This document shows, one piece after another, positions 1 to 7,160 of a DNA stretch of 64,000 bases (within the stretch, counting starts at the first letter, position 1; each line of letters begins with the position of its first letter). The notes beneath the pieces are model-generated. The model worked only from the letters and a program-made list of their open reading frames with translations. It was not told the DNA's origin and did no database searches. The DNA lies in NCBI RefSeq assembly GCF_018070075.1, contig NZ_JAGPXE010000002.1, positions 248,001-312,000 of the forward strand, written 5' to 3'. The DNA is from Saccharopolyspora endophytica. GTDB taxonomy: Bacteria > Actinomycetota > Actinomycetes > Mycobacteriales > Pseudonocardiaceae. The translations under genes were made by a program, and so were the position numbers.

Positions 1-843
1 CTCGTCGGGCGTGCCGTAGGTGTGGCCCTGCATCGCGCGGGTGAAGTGGGTGCGCTCCCGGTCGGTCATGTCGCGGGCGAGGATCCGGTCCGGGTCGTCC
101 AGGGGTGGGAACTCGCCCCTGGTGCGCGACCAGACGCCGGCCCATGCCTCGGGGACGAGCAGGCGGCGGGCGGCTTCGGTGGTGTCGGCGACCGCGATGG
201 AGCGGGCGACGACCACGTAGGGCTCAGCCGTGCGGCGGGAGGGGCGGAAGTTCTGCCGGTACTCGTCGATCGTGCGCAGCATCTTCTGCTCGCCGAGCGG
301 GGAGGCGATGACCAGCGGCAGGCCGAGCTCGGCGGCGCTGGAGGCGTTGCGGGTGGCCAGCACGAACACCGGCAGGTCGAGTCCTTCGGCGGGCACCGCG
401 TGCACGCCGGCGACTCCTCCGTCGAGGTAGGCCAGCAGCTCGGTGAGCTGCTCGGTGAAGCGGTTCGCGTCCTCGGCGCCGAGCGCTTTGCGGATACCGC
501 CGGTGAACCCCAGCGACCGCCCCAGCCCGACGTCGATGCGGTCGCCGAACAGCGACCCCAGCACGCCGAACTGCTCGGCGACCACCAGCGGCTGGTGGTT
601 GGGCAGCATGACGCCGCCGGTTCCCACCCTGATCCGGCTGGTGGCGGCGGCGACCGCCGAGGCCAGCACGGTCGGGGCGGCTCCGGCGACGCCGGGCACG
701 CCGTGGTGCTCGGCGACCCAGATCCGGTGGTAGCCGAGCCGCTCGACCTCCTGCGCGAAGCGCACGGTCTCCAGCAGCGCCTCCTGGGCGCTACCGCCGA
801 CCGGGACGTGCGAGCGGTCCAGCACTGACAGACGAGGACTCAC
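1..843 (-). CDS. LLM-class flavin-dependent oxidoreductase, C-terminus cut off by window edge
   Basis: The reverse strand is open from a GTG at 843 down to base 1 (281 codons, no stop). The protein begins SPRLSVLDRSHVPVGG and continues with RIWVAEHHGVPG, RIRVGTGGVMLPNHQP and VAEQFGVLGSLFGDRIDVGLG, the typical blocks of the luciferase-like TIM-barrel family (alkanal monooxygenase group, FMN- or F420-linked). The EHHG stretch is the conserved region near the flavin site. Full-length relatives are about 330 residues, so some 50 residues should lie outside the window. It reads in the same direction as the PspC gene upstream, with a 52-nt gap. The substrate cannot be told from the sequence; the family call is strong, the physiological role unknown. 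Confidence 0.88.
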   Translation of the reverse strand, partial: MSPRLSVLDRSHVPVGGSAQEALLETVRFAQEVERLGYHRIWVAEHHGVPGVAGAAPTVLASAVAAATSRIRVGTGGVMLPNHQPLVVAEQFGVLGSLFGDRIDVGLGRSLGFTGGIRKALGAEDANRFTEQLTELLAYLDGGVAGVHAVPAEGLDLPVFVLATRNASSAAELGLPLVIASPLGEQKMLRTIDEYRQNFRPSRRTAEPYVVVARSIAVADTTEAARRLLVPEAWAGVWSRTRGEFPPLDDPDRILARDMTDRERTHFTRAMQGHTYGTPDE

Positions 844-895
844 CCCGGGTACAACGCCTTCCGGGCGCAGAGATTCCGGAAGGCGCGTGTGACCC

Positions 896-1078
896 TCAGC
901 GGGCCTTCGGCAGCAGGATCCACAGCAGGATGTAGAGGATGAACTGCGGGCCTGGCAGAACGCAGGAGATCACGAAGGCCAGCCGCACCAGGAACACGGG
1001 CAGGCCGAACCGGTGGGCGAGGCCCGCGCACACGCCGGCGATCATCTTTCCGTTGCGAGGACGCTCCAATGCCGTCAT
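896..1078 (-). CDS. PspC-domain small membrane protein
   Basis: This 60-residue protein is almost entirely one PspC domain: an N-terminal GKMIAGVCAGLAHRFG motif (about residues 10-25) followed by two hydrophobic stretches, LPVFLVRLAFVISCVLPG and FILYILLWILLPKA. PspC-like proteins in actinobacteria sit in the cytoplasmic membrane and are tied to envelope stress, often alone rather than in a full psp operon, as here. The ATG at 1078 gives MTALERPRNGK, a usual start for this family. It is divergent from the coiled-coil gene at 1158 and co-directional with the oxidoreductase below it. Its particular stimulus is not shown by the sequence. Confidence 0.85.
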   Translation of the reverse strand: MTALERPRNGKMIAGVCAGLAHRFGLPVFLVRLAFVISCVLPGPQFILYILLWILLPKAR

Positions 1079-1157
1079 GGTTCCAGCCTGCCCGTGCGCG
1101 GACGATCTCGCCAACGCGAATCTCGCGCGCGGAGTCCACTGGTGGCACGTTGAGGTT

Positions 1158-1970
1158 GTGGACCTGCGACAAGTGGCTCGCGAACTGCGCACCGGCGACC
1201 CGGTGGAATTCGTCACCGCCCGGGACGCCGCGGCCGCGCGCGCCCGCGAGTCCGGCGACGCCCAGCTGGCCGACCGGATCAAGAAGCTGCGCAAACCCAC
1301 CACGGCGGCCTGGGCGGTGAACCTGCTGGCCGACCGCGAACCGGGCGAGCTGCGCGCCCTGCACGACCTCGGCGAGAGGCTGCGCAACGCCCAGCGCGAA
1401 CTGCGCGGCGACGAGCTCCGCGACCTGGCCGCCGAACGCACCCGCTTGCTCGACCGCCTCACCAGCCGCGCGGTCGAGCTGGCCGCCGAACGCGGGCACG
1501 AGCTCGCCCCAGCCGGACGCGAGCAGGTCTCGCACACCCTCACGGCCGCGCTCTCCGACCCCGAGGCCGCGGCCGAAGTCCAGGAGGCGACGCTGACCAA
1601 GCCCCTGGAGTACAGCGGCTTCGGCCTCGACGACCTCGCCGCAGCAGCCATCCGCAGGCAGTCCACTGCCCGGAAACCCCGAGCGAAGCGTCCCGCGAAG
1701 AGCGAGGACACCGGCGAGGCGAAGTTGGTGGAGCTGCGGCACCGGCTGCGGGACACCGAAGAACACCTCGACGCCGCGAACGAAACCCTCCAGCGCGCCG
1801 AAGCCGCGTGCGAGGAGGCCCAGGAGCGCTGCGAACGCCTCCGCGAGGAGCTCGCCGACGCCGATGCGGAGCTGCGCGACCGGCGCCGCGACCTCAAAGC
1901 AGCGCGCCAGGACCACGAGCGAGCGGTGAAGGCCAAGGACTCCGCCTCGAAAGCCCTGGACGATCGGTGA
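1158..1970 (+). CDS. Conserved coiled-coil protein of unknown function
   Basis: The predicted product is 270 residues from a GTG at 1158 (VDLRQVARELRTGDP); the frame is open further upstream but that part overlaps the divergent PspC gene and has no coding look. The N-terminal part (about 1-160) is Arg/Glu/Ala-rich and helical, with the recurring block KLRKPTTAAWAVNLLA. A basic linker (about 175-190, RKPRAKRPAKS) leads into a long heptad-patterned coiled coil (about 195-270) rich in Glu, Arg and Leu. No signal peptide or membrane segment is seen. I recognise it as a family common in actinobacteria without known function; it may be a structural or nucleoid-associated protein, but that is only a guess. 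Confidence 0.75.
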   Translation: MDLRQVARELRTGDPVEFVTARDAAAARARESGDAQLADRIKKLRKPTTAAWAVNLLADREPGELRALHDLGERLRNAQRELRGDELRDLAAERTRLLDRLTSRAVELAAERGHELAPAGREQVSHTLTAALSDPEAAAEVQEATLTKPLEYSGFGLDDLAAAAIRRQSTARKPRAKRPAKSEDTGEAKLVELRHRLRDTEEHLDAANETLQRAEAACEEAQERCERLREELADADAELRDRRRDLKAARQDHERAVKAKDSASKALDDR

Positions 1971-2040
1971 CGGGCTGAAACGTCCGAGCTCGGGTCCCTT
2001 CTGCCGGATCAGAGCGGGAAAAACCTGGCCACCGCCTGAA

Positions 2041-2183
2041 AGCAGCACGGTCCCTGCTCGCTCAACAACGCACCCGCGAGGGGTGCAGGCGACAGAAGTA
2101 TTACTTTTCCGCGTGGTTGTTGTTCGGGCGCTTACCTTGGCCCTTCCTCAGGACAAGGACAACCACGAGCAAGGGTGCCGACG
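2041..2183 (+). promoter_or_regulatory. Leader region of the Nramp-like gene
   Basis: The 5' region ahead of the transporter holds two 8-bp inverted arms (GTGGTTGT at about 2113 and ACAACCAC at about 2159) that could close a stem around the start-proximal leader, and an AAGGG Shine-Dalgarno at 2171-2175. This favours the ATG at 2184 over the in-frame GTG at 2175, which lies on the ribosome site itself. Whether the arms form a real regulatory structure cannot be judged from one sequence. Confidence 0.3.
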
Positions 2184-3623
2184 ATGGCAGATCGCAAAGA
2201 GGCGAGCCCGCTGAGCCCGGAGAGGGCGTTCCCCGACAAGCACATCCCGCAGCCGCAGGTGCGCGACCTGCCGGCGCCGCCGCGCAACCAGTGGCGGCTG
2301 ATCGGCCCGGGCATCGTCGCGGCCGGTGTCGGCCTGGCCACCGGTGAGTTCATCCTCTTCCCCTACATCACCTCCCAAGTCGGGCTGACCTTCGTGTGGG
2401 CGGCGCTGCTGGGCCTGGTCACGCAGTACTTCCTGAACATGGAGATCGAGCGCTACACCCTGGCCACCGGCGAGACCGCGGTGACCGGCTTCAGCCGGCT
2501 GTGGAAGCACTGGGGCCTGGTGTTCGCGATCATGGCCCTCTTCGCCAACCTGTGGCCCGCGTGGGCGACGAGTTCGGCCACGCTGATCACCTACGCGATC
2601 GGCGGCGACAAATCCCTGGTAGCGGTGGGAATCCTGCTGCTGGTGGGGCTGATCCTCACTCTGGCCCCCGCGGTCTACACCGCGCTGGAGCGCGCGGAGA
2701 TGCTCAAGGTCGCGGCGATCGTGCTGCTCATCGCGATCGGCGCGCTGTTCGTGATCGGCGCCGAGACCTGGCAGGCACTGCCCACCGTGGTCACGCAGCC
2801 CGGTTTTCCCGCCGCGGAGCTGGGTTTCGCAGTGCTGATGGGCGCTCTGGCGTTCGCCGGTGCCGGTGGCGGCCAGAACCTCGTGCAGAGCAACTGGATT
2901 CGGGACAAGGGCTTCGGGATGGGCCACTACGTGCCGAAGATCGTCTCCCCGCTGACCGGGGAGACCGAGGCCCGCGGGCAGGCCGGGTTCATCTTCCCGG
3001 CCACCGACGAGAACATGGACCGTTGGAAGGCCTGGTGGCGCTTCGCCAACAAGGAACAGCTGATGACCTTCGTGCTCATCACGTTCCTGTCCATCATGTT
3101 CATGTCGCTGCTGGCCTACGGCACCGTGTTCGGCCACCCCGGGCTGGAGAACGACGTGTCGTTCCTGCGCATCCAGGGCGAGAAGATGTCGGCCATGGCC
3201 GGCGGCTGGTTCGGCTACTTCTTCTGGATCGTGGGCGCGTTCTCGCTGTTCGCGGCGGCGTTGGGCATCGTCGACTACACCTGCCGGCTCGCCGCGGACG
3301 TGCTCAAGACGAGTTACTTCCCGGATGCCTCCGAGAGCAAGGTCTACGCGATCCTGGTTTGGGCGCTGTGCGTGACCGGCATGGTCGTCATCGCCGTCGG
3401 CATGGGGCAGCCTCTGCTGCTGGCCATCATCTCGGCCTGCACCAACGGCGTCATGATGTTCATCTACTCCGGCCTGCTGATCGCCATCAACCGCAAGATG
3501 CTGCCCGCCCAGATCCGCGTCTCCGGCGTCCGCCTCGGCGCGCTCGTCTGGTCGATCATCCTCTTCGGCGTGATGGCGGTCCTGACCGTGCACCAGCAGG
3601 TCGACAAGCTGCTCGGAGGCTGA
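2184..3623 (+). CDS. Nramp-like transporter lacking the usual metal-site motifs
   Basis: This 479-residue integral membrane protein has about 11 hydrophobic segments and the overall look of the Nramp/APC fold (PF01566). It opens with IGPGIVAAGVGLATGEF in the first membrane helix and has GALAFAGAGGGQNLVQSNW in helix 6. In classic Nramp metal transporters helix 1 carries DPGN and helix 6 carries a Met-Pro-His core that bind Mn2+ or Fe2+. Here the equivalent positions read ATGE and AGGGQ, so the known ligands are absent. Databases usually label this subfamily Nramp, yet its substrate is probably not a simple divalent metal. A large extramembrane loop (about residues 255-290) holds ETEARGQAGFIFPATDENMDRWK. 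It is monocistronic and ends before a hairpin terminator. Confidence 0.82.
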   Translation: MADRKEASPLSPERAFPDKHIPQPQVRDLPAPPRNQWRLIGPGIVAAGVGLATGEFILFPYITSQVGLTFVWAALLGLVTQYFLNMEIERYTLATGETAVTGFSRLWKHWGLVFAIMALFANLWPAWATSSATLITYAIGGDKSLVAVGILLLVGLILTLAPAVYTALERAEMLKVAAIVLLIAIGALFVIGAETWQALPTVVTQPGFPAAELGFAVLMGALAFAGAGGGQNLVQSNWIRDKGFGMGHYVPKIVSPLTGETEARGQAGFIFPATDENMDRWKAWWRFANKEQLMTFVLITFLSIMFMSLLAYGTVFGHPGLENDVSFLRIQGEKMSAMAGGWFGYFFWIVGAFSLFAAALGIVDYTCRLAADVLKTSYFPDASESKVYAILVWALCVTGMVVIAVGMGQPLLLAIISACTNGVMMFIYSGLLIAINRKMLPAQIRVSGVRLGALVWSIILFGVMAVLTVHQQVDKLLGG

Positions 3624-3637
3624 CCGCGAGCGGCGGA

Positions 3638-3664
3638 AGCCTCCGGCCGCTGGGACCGGAGGCT
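3638..3664 (+). terminator. Hairpin after the Nramp-like gene
   Basis: A perfect 9-bp stem (AGCCTCCGG / CCGGAGGCT) closes a 9-nt loop 15 nt past the stop codon. There is no clear U-tract, as is common in GC-rich actinomycetes. Confidence 0.6.
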
Positions 3665-3767
3665 CCGCCGCGCGGGGTTTCGAACGCTCCACGTGCCAGC
3701 GCGGAGCGCCCGCCAGCACCTCCAGGATAACGCTCTCACCTGCGGTGATGGCCAGATTCGCGAGGGC

Positions 3768-3807
3768 GGGGCGGTCGGGACTTCGCACCTGAGGTCCCGA
3801 CCGCCCC
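3768..3807 (-). terminator. Strong hairpin after the molybdenum hydroxylase operon
   Basis: A perfect 14-bp inverted repeat (arms GGGGCGGTCGGGAC and GTCCCGACCGCCCC, 12-nt loop) starts five bases past the stop of the minus-strand small subunit gene. It is well placed to end that transcript, and could also stop read-through from the convergent Nramp-like gene. Confidence 0.75.
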
Positions 3808-3812
3808 ACGCG

Positions 3813-4289
3813 TCACATCTTCTCCGCGCCCGCCTTGATGGCCTCGCGGATCCGGAAGTACGTGCCGCAGCGGCAGATGTTGCGGATCGAGTCGAGGTCC
3901 GCCTCGGTGATCTGGCGTCCCCCGGCGGCAGCGCGGCGCACCAGCGCCACCGCCGCCATGATCTGGCCCGGCTGGCAGTAGCCGCACTGCGCGACGTCCT
4001 GGTCCAGCCACGCCTGCTGCATCGGGTGCAGCTCGGCGTCGACGGTGTCGGGCAGGCCCTCGATCGTGGTGATCTCGTCCTCGGCGGAGATGTCGCCGAC
4101 CGAGACCGAGCACGGGTTGAACGCCTTGCCGTTGATGTGGCTGGTGCATGCCTTGCAGACGTTGATGCCGCAGCCGTACTTCGGGCCGGTCACGCCCAGC
4201 AGGTCGCGCAGCACCCACAGCACCCGCACGTCGTCGGCGACGTCGACGGTGACCTGTTCACCGTTGAGTCGAAAGGTGTGCTCAGGCAC
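3813..4289 (-). CDS. (2Fe-2S)-binding small subunit of a xanthine-dehydrogenase-family molybdenum hydroxylase
   Basis: The 158-residue product carries two [2Fe-2S] modules in the usual order. A plant-type ferredoxin domain (about 1-75) has the cysteines of GCGINVCKACTSHINGK and NPC. A C-terminal four-helix [2Fe-2S] domain (about 80-158) has CGYCQPGQI and CRCGTYFRIR. Its size and motifs match the small subunit of isoquinoline 1-oxidoreductase (IorA type), which passes electrons from the molybdenum site to an external acceptor. It starts at a GTG preceded by GGAGG with 7-nt spacing and follows the catalytic subunit gene by 18 nt, so the two form an operon. No FAD subunit is encoded nearby, as expected for this two-subunit subclass. 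Confidence 0.92.
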   Translation of the reverse strand: MPEHTFRLNGEQVTVDVADDVRVLWVLRDLLGVTGPKYGCGINVCKACTSHINGKAFNPCSVSVGDISAEDEITTIEGLPDTVDAELHPMQQAWLDQDVAQCGYCQPGQIMAAVALVRRAAAGGRQITEADLDSIRNICRCGTYFRIREAIKAGAEKM

Positions 4290-4307
4290 GAGAATTCCTC
4301 CAGGTCC

Positions 4308-6638
4308 TCACTGCGCGTGGCGCAGGCCGTCGGTGGGCGACTCCGGGATCGGCGGCACGTTCGGCTTCGGCTCGAACGACAACGTGCCGTGGTTGATCGG
4401 GAAGCTCGTCGGGACCGAACCGGTCGCGCGGGCGTAGGCGCAGGCCACCGCGGCCTGGGCCGAGGCGACGCCGAGCTCACCGGCGCCGCCGGGCTTGCCG
4501 GTCGTCGGCGGCATGATGATGATCTCCAGCTCCGGCGGCGAGTTCCACTGCCGGGTGTAGAAGTAGTTGTCCCAGCTGGCTTCCAGGAAGTAACCGTCGG
4601 TCAGGTGCAGGCTGGAGGTCAGCGCGTTGGCGATGCCGTCGTTGATGCCGCCCATCATCTGGGCTTCCAGGCCGCGCGGGTTGACCGCGAGCCCGACGTC
4701 CACGGCGCAGACCACCTTGGTGACGCGCGGGCCGGCGACGGCGTCGCGGATCGGCCGGTTCACCGTCTCCGGCGTGCAGTCGATCTCCACCAGCGTCGCG
4801 ATCGTCGCCCGGTACTCGGTGTGCACCGCGATGCCCTGCGCCGTGTTCTCCGGCATCGACCGGCCCCACCGCCCGACGTCGGCGACCTTGTCCAGGACGG
4901 CCTTGAGCCGCTCCTCCTGCAGGAACCGCTGCCGGAACCGGTAGGGGTCCTCGCCCATCGTCGCGGCCAGCTGGTCGACGATCAGCTCGCGCGCGGTGGT
5001 GACGTCGGGGGAGTAGATGTTGCGCATGCTGCCGGTGTTGAACCCGCGATCGGTCTCGTTGAGCAGCTGCGTGGTGGCCCCGAAGCCGTAGGGCATGGTC
5101 TGGGTGAACGTGAAGATCGTCTGCGAGAACGACGCGTCCGCGACCGGCAGCTTCGCCGCGCTGGCGGTGATGATCTCGCCGAAGCCGTGGCTGAAGTCGG
5201 TGAACACGCTGGTGTGCCGCTGCTCGTAGCTGAGCACGCCGTCCCCGGCGATGCCCACCCGCACCCGCGAGGTCGCCATCGGGTGGGTGCGGCCCTGGCG
5301 GGAGTCGTCGGCGCGGTGCCACATCAGCTTGACCGGCTTGCCGATCTTGCGGGAGATCTCGGCGGCCTCCATGGCGCCGTCGTTGAACAGCTTGCGCCCG
5401 AACGATCCGCCGCCTTCGGTGACGTGCACCTTCACCGCGTTGAGCGGGATCCCGTACTCCGCGGCGATGGTCTCCTTGGTGACGATCGGGTTCTTCTGGG
5501 CCGACCAGATCTCGGCCCGGTCCCGCCGCACGTCGGCGATCGCGCAGTTGGTCTCCAACGCGCTGTTGCTGCGGAAGAAGAAGGTGAAGTCACCCTCGAC
5601 GCTGGACTCGCCCTTCGGTGCCACCAGCGGGATCTCGGCCGCCCGCAGCTCGTCGAGCACCGAGGCGTCCGATTTGCCCTCGGCCGTACCGGGTTTCCAG
5701 TCGACCTCCAGCGCGCGCACCGCGTCGATGCACTGCCCGAAGGTCTCCGCCCGCACCGCGACGCCGGTCGAGATCGCGACCACGTCGGTGACGCCCGGCA
5801 TGGTGGCCACGGCGTCGGTGTTGCGCACCGAACCGACCTTCCCGTTGAGGGTCGGCGGCCTGCACACCATCGTCGGGAGAGCGCCCGGGATCTTGAGGTC
5901 CATCGCGAACTTCTTCCGGCCGGTCACCGCCGCGAGCGCGTCCACGCGGTTGTGCGGGGTCCCGATGACCGAGAAGTTCTCGTTCGCCTTGAGCTGCACC
6001 GGAACTTCCTCGGTGCGCACGCTCGCGGCTTTCGTTGCGAGATCGCCGATGCCGATGCTGTTGCCCAGCAGGTCGGTGATGATGCCCTGCTTGAGGCGCA
6101 GCGTCGCCACGGCCTGCTCCAGCTCGACGGCGGCGGCCTGCAGCAGGCGCCCGCGCGCCACGGCGGCGGCGACGCGGATCGGCGCGTAGGTCGACAGCGT
6201 GGTGCCGGAACCGCCCGTGATCTGGTTGAACACCAGCTCCGGCCGGGCATCGGCGAGGGTGACGTGGACGTCCTCGACCGGCACGTCCATCTCCTCGGCG
6301 ATCATCATCGCGGTGGAGGTGGTGATGCCCTGGCCGACCTCGGCTCGCGGCAGCTCGAAGGACACGGTGCCGTCGGTGTTCACCGTGACCGTGATGAGGT
6401 TCGCGGTCGGTGCGGCCGAGTACTCCAGCATGTCGCTGAGGTCGGTGATCTCGGCGATGGCGGGGGAGGGAACCGGCGGCAGCCCTTGGGCTTCCGCGGC
6501 GGGCGCGCGCAGGTTCAGGTCGGCGGCGGCGACCAGCGTCGGTGCGGCCAGGACGTAACCGAGGAAACCGCGCCGTCCGACGGCGTGGGACTCGGGAGGC
6601 CGTGAATCGGGCGGTGAGGAGCGGTCTGCGGTCGTCAC
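4308..6638 (-). CDS. Molybdopterin-binding catalytic subunit, isoquinoline 1-oxidoreductase type, Tat-exported
   Basis: This large subunit (776 residues) belongs to the xanthine-dehydrogenase superfamily. The N-terminus has a Tat signal (GRRGFLGYVLAAPTLVAAA), so the folded, cofactor-loaded enzyme is expected outside the membrane. Visible family blocks include GQGITTSTAMMIAEEMDVP, GGSGTT, GGGSFGRKLFNDG (the glycine-rich molybdopterin-contacting loop) and the C-terminal GGAGELGVASAQAAVACAYARATG with a conserved Glu of the active site. The GTG at 6638 was chosen because GGAAGGGGA precedes it by a normal spacing; the open frame extends further but that part lacks coding character. It is the first gene of the operon with the iron-sulfur subunit. 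The substrate is probably an N-heterocycle or aldehyde, but this cannot be fixed. Confidence 0.9.
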   Translation of the reverse strand: MTTADRSSPPDSRPPESHAVGRRGFLGYVLAAPTLVAAADLNLRAPAAEAQGLPPVPSPAIAEITDLSDMLEYSAAPTANLITVTVNTDGTVSFELPRAEVGQGITTSTAMMIAEEMDVPVEDVHVTLADARPELVFNQITGGSGTTLSTYAPIRVAAAVARGRLLQAAAVELEQAVATLRLKQGIITDLLGNSIGIGDLATKAASVRTEEVPVQLKANENFSVIGTPHNRVDALAAVTGRKKFAMDLKIPGALPTMVCRPPTLNGKVGSVRNTDAVATMPGVTDVVAISTGVAVRAETFGQCIDAVRALEVDWKPGTAEGKSDASVLDELRAAEIPLVAPKGESSVEGDFTFFFRSNSALETNCAIADVRRDRAEIWSAQKNPIVTKETIAAEYGIPLNAVKVHVTEGGGSFGRKLFNDGAMEAAEISRKIGKPVKLMWHRADDSRQGRTHPMATSRVRVGIAGDGVLSYEQRHTSVFTDFSHGFGEIITASAAKLPVADASFSQTIFTFTQTMPYGFGATTQLLNETDRGFNTGSMRNIYSPDVTTARELIVDQLAATMGEDPYRFRQRFLQEERLKAVLDKVADVGRWGRSMPENTAQGIAVHTEYRATIATLVEIDCTPETVNRPIRDAVAGPRVTKVVCAVDVGLAVNPRGLEAQMMGGINDGIANALTSSLHLTDGYFLEASWDNYFYTRQWNSPPELEIIIMPPTTGKPGGAGELGVASAQAAVACAYARATGSVPTSFPINHGTLSFEPKPNVPPIPESPTDGLRHAQ

Positions 6639-6748
6639 TTCGGTCCCCTTCCGCCGGACGGATCTGCTCTTTCCGGCAGCCAAAAAACGGGCCTGACCTG
6701 GGAAGATGTGATTCCAGATCGTTTCGAACAGCGGAACTGTAACGTCGA

Positions 6749-6767
6749 TCGTTGAAGGGGTCAACGA
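6749..6767. promoter_or_regulatory. Inverted repeat upstream of the molybdenum hydroxylase operon
   Basis: Perfect 7-bp arms TCGTTGA and TCAACGA are separated by 5 nt, about 110 bp before the GTG start of the large subunit. This has the shape of an operator for a TetR- or LysR-type dimer. No regulator gene lies beside the operon, so the binding protein is unknown. Confidence 0.4.
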
Positions 6768-6830
6768 CTCGGCCCTGGCTCAAGATCACGATCATGTCAA
6801 GCACCCGAAGTGCTCAATTCACCGTCCGCT

Positions 6831-7160
6831 TCACGGCTCGCCCGGGGTGTCGAAGCGCCGTCGAACGTCCTCGGCCACCTGCGGATGCCCGGCCGCCTCG
6901 ATGTAGCGGGCGAAGCGGTGCGCGGTCAGCCGCCGCACGGCGTTGCGCTCACCGTGCAGACCGAGCTGGTCGAGGAGCATACCCACGTGGTCCGACGGGG
7001 TCGGCATCCCACCGGTCAACTTCTTGAAGACGCCGAAACCCACCGCAGCCAACAGCGGAACCACCACCCACGCAGGCCATTCCAGCAACCACCCGAAGAA
7101 CAGCGGGATCGCCGCCGCGATCGCGAGTCCGATGTAGAGGGTCCGGTTCTCCTTGGTCAT
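6831..7160 (-). CDS. Small two-helix membrane protein, last gene of the TIR operon
   Basis: The ATG at 7160 overlaps the stop of the ATPase gene by 4 nt (ATGA), so the 109-residue protein is translationally coupled to it. Two membrane helices follow a short N-terminus (LYIGLAIAAAIPLFFGWLL and WVVVPLLAAVGFGVF). The C-terminal half is soluble and charged (GMLLDQLGLHGERNAVRRLTAHRFARYIEAAGHP). I do not recognise a family. Its strict linkage to the TIR and ATPase genes suggests it is part of the same system, perhaps a membrane anchor or pore-type partner; that role is inference from context only. Confidence 0.75.
   Translation of the reverse strand: MTKENRTLYIGLAIAAAIPLFFGWLLEWPAWVVVPLLAAVGFGVFKKLTGGMPTPSDHVGMLLDQLGLHGERNAVRRLTAHRFARYIEAAGHPQVAEDVRRRFDTPGEP

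Noticed and set aside
3693..6605. A plus-strand open frame of 970 codons
   Set aside because: It is antisense to the molybdenum hydroxylase genes, which show clear motifs, and has no domain of its own.
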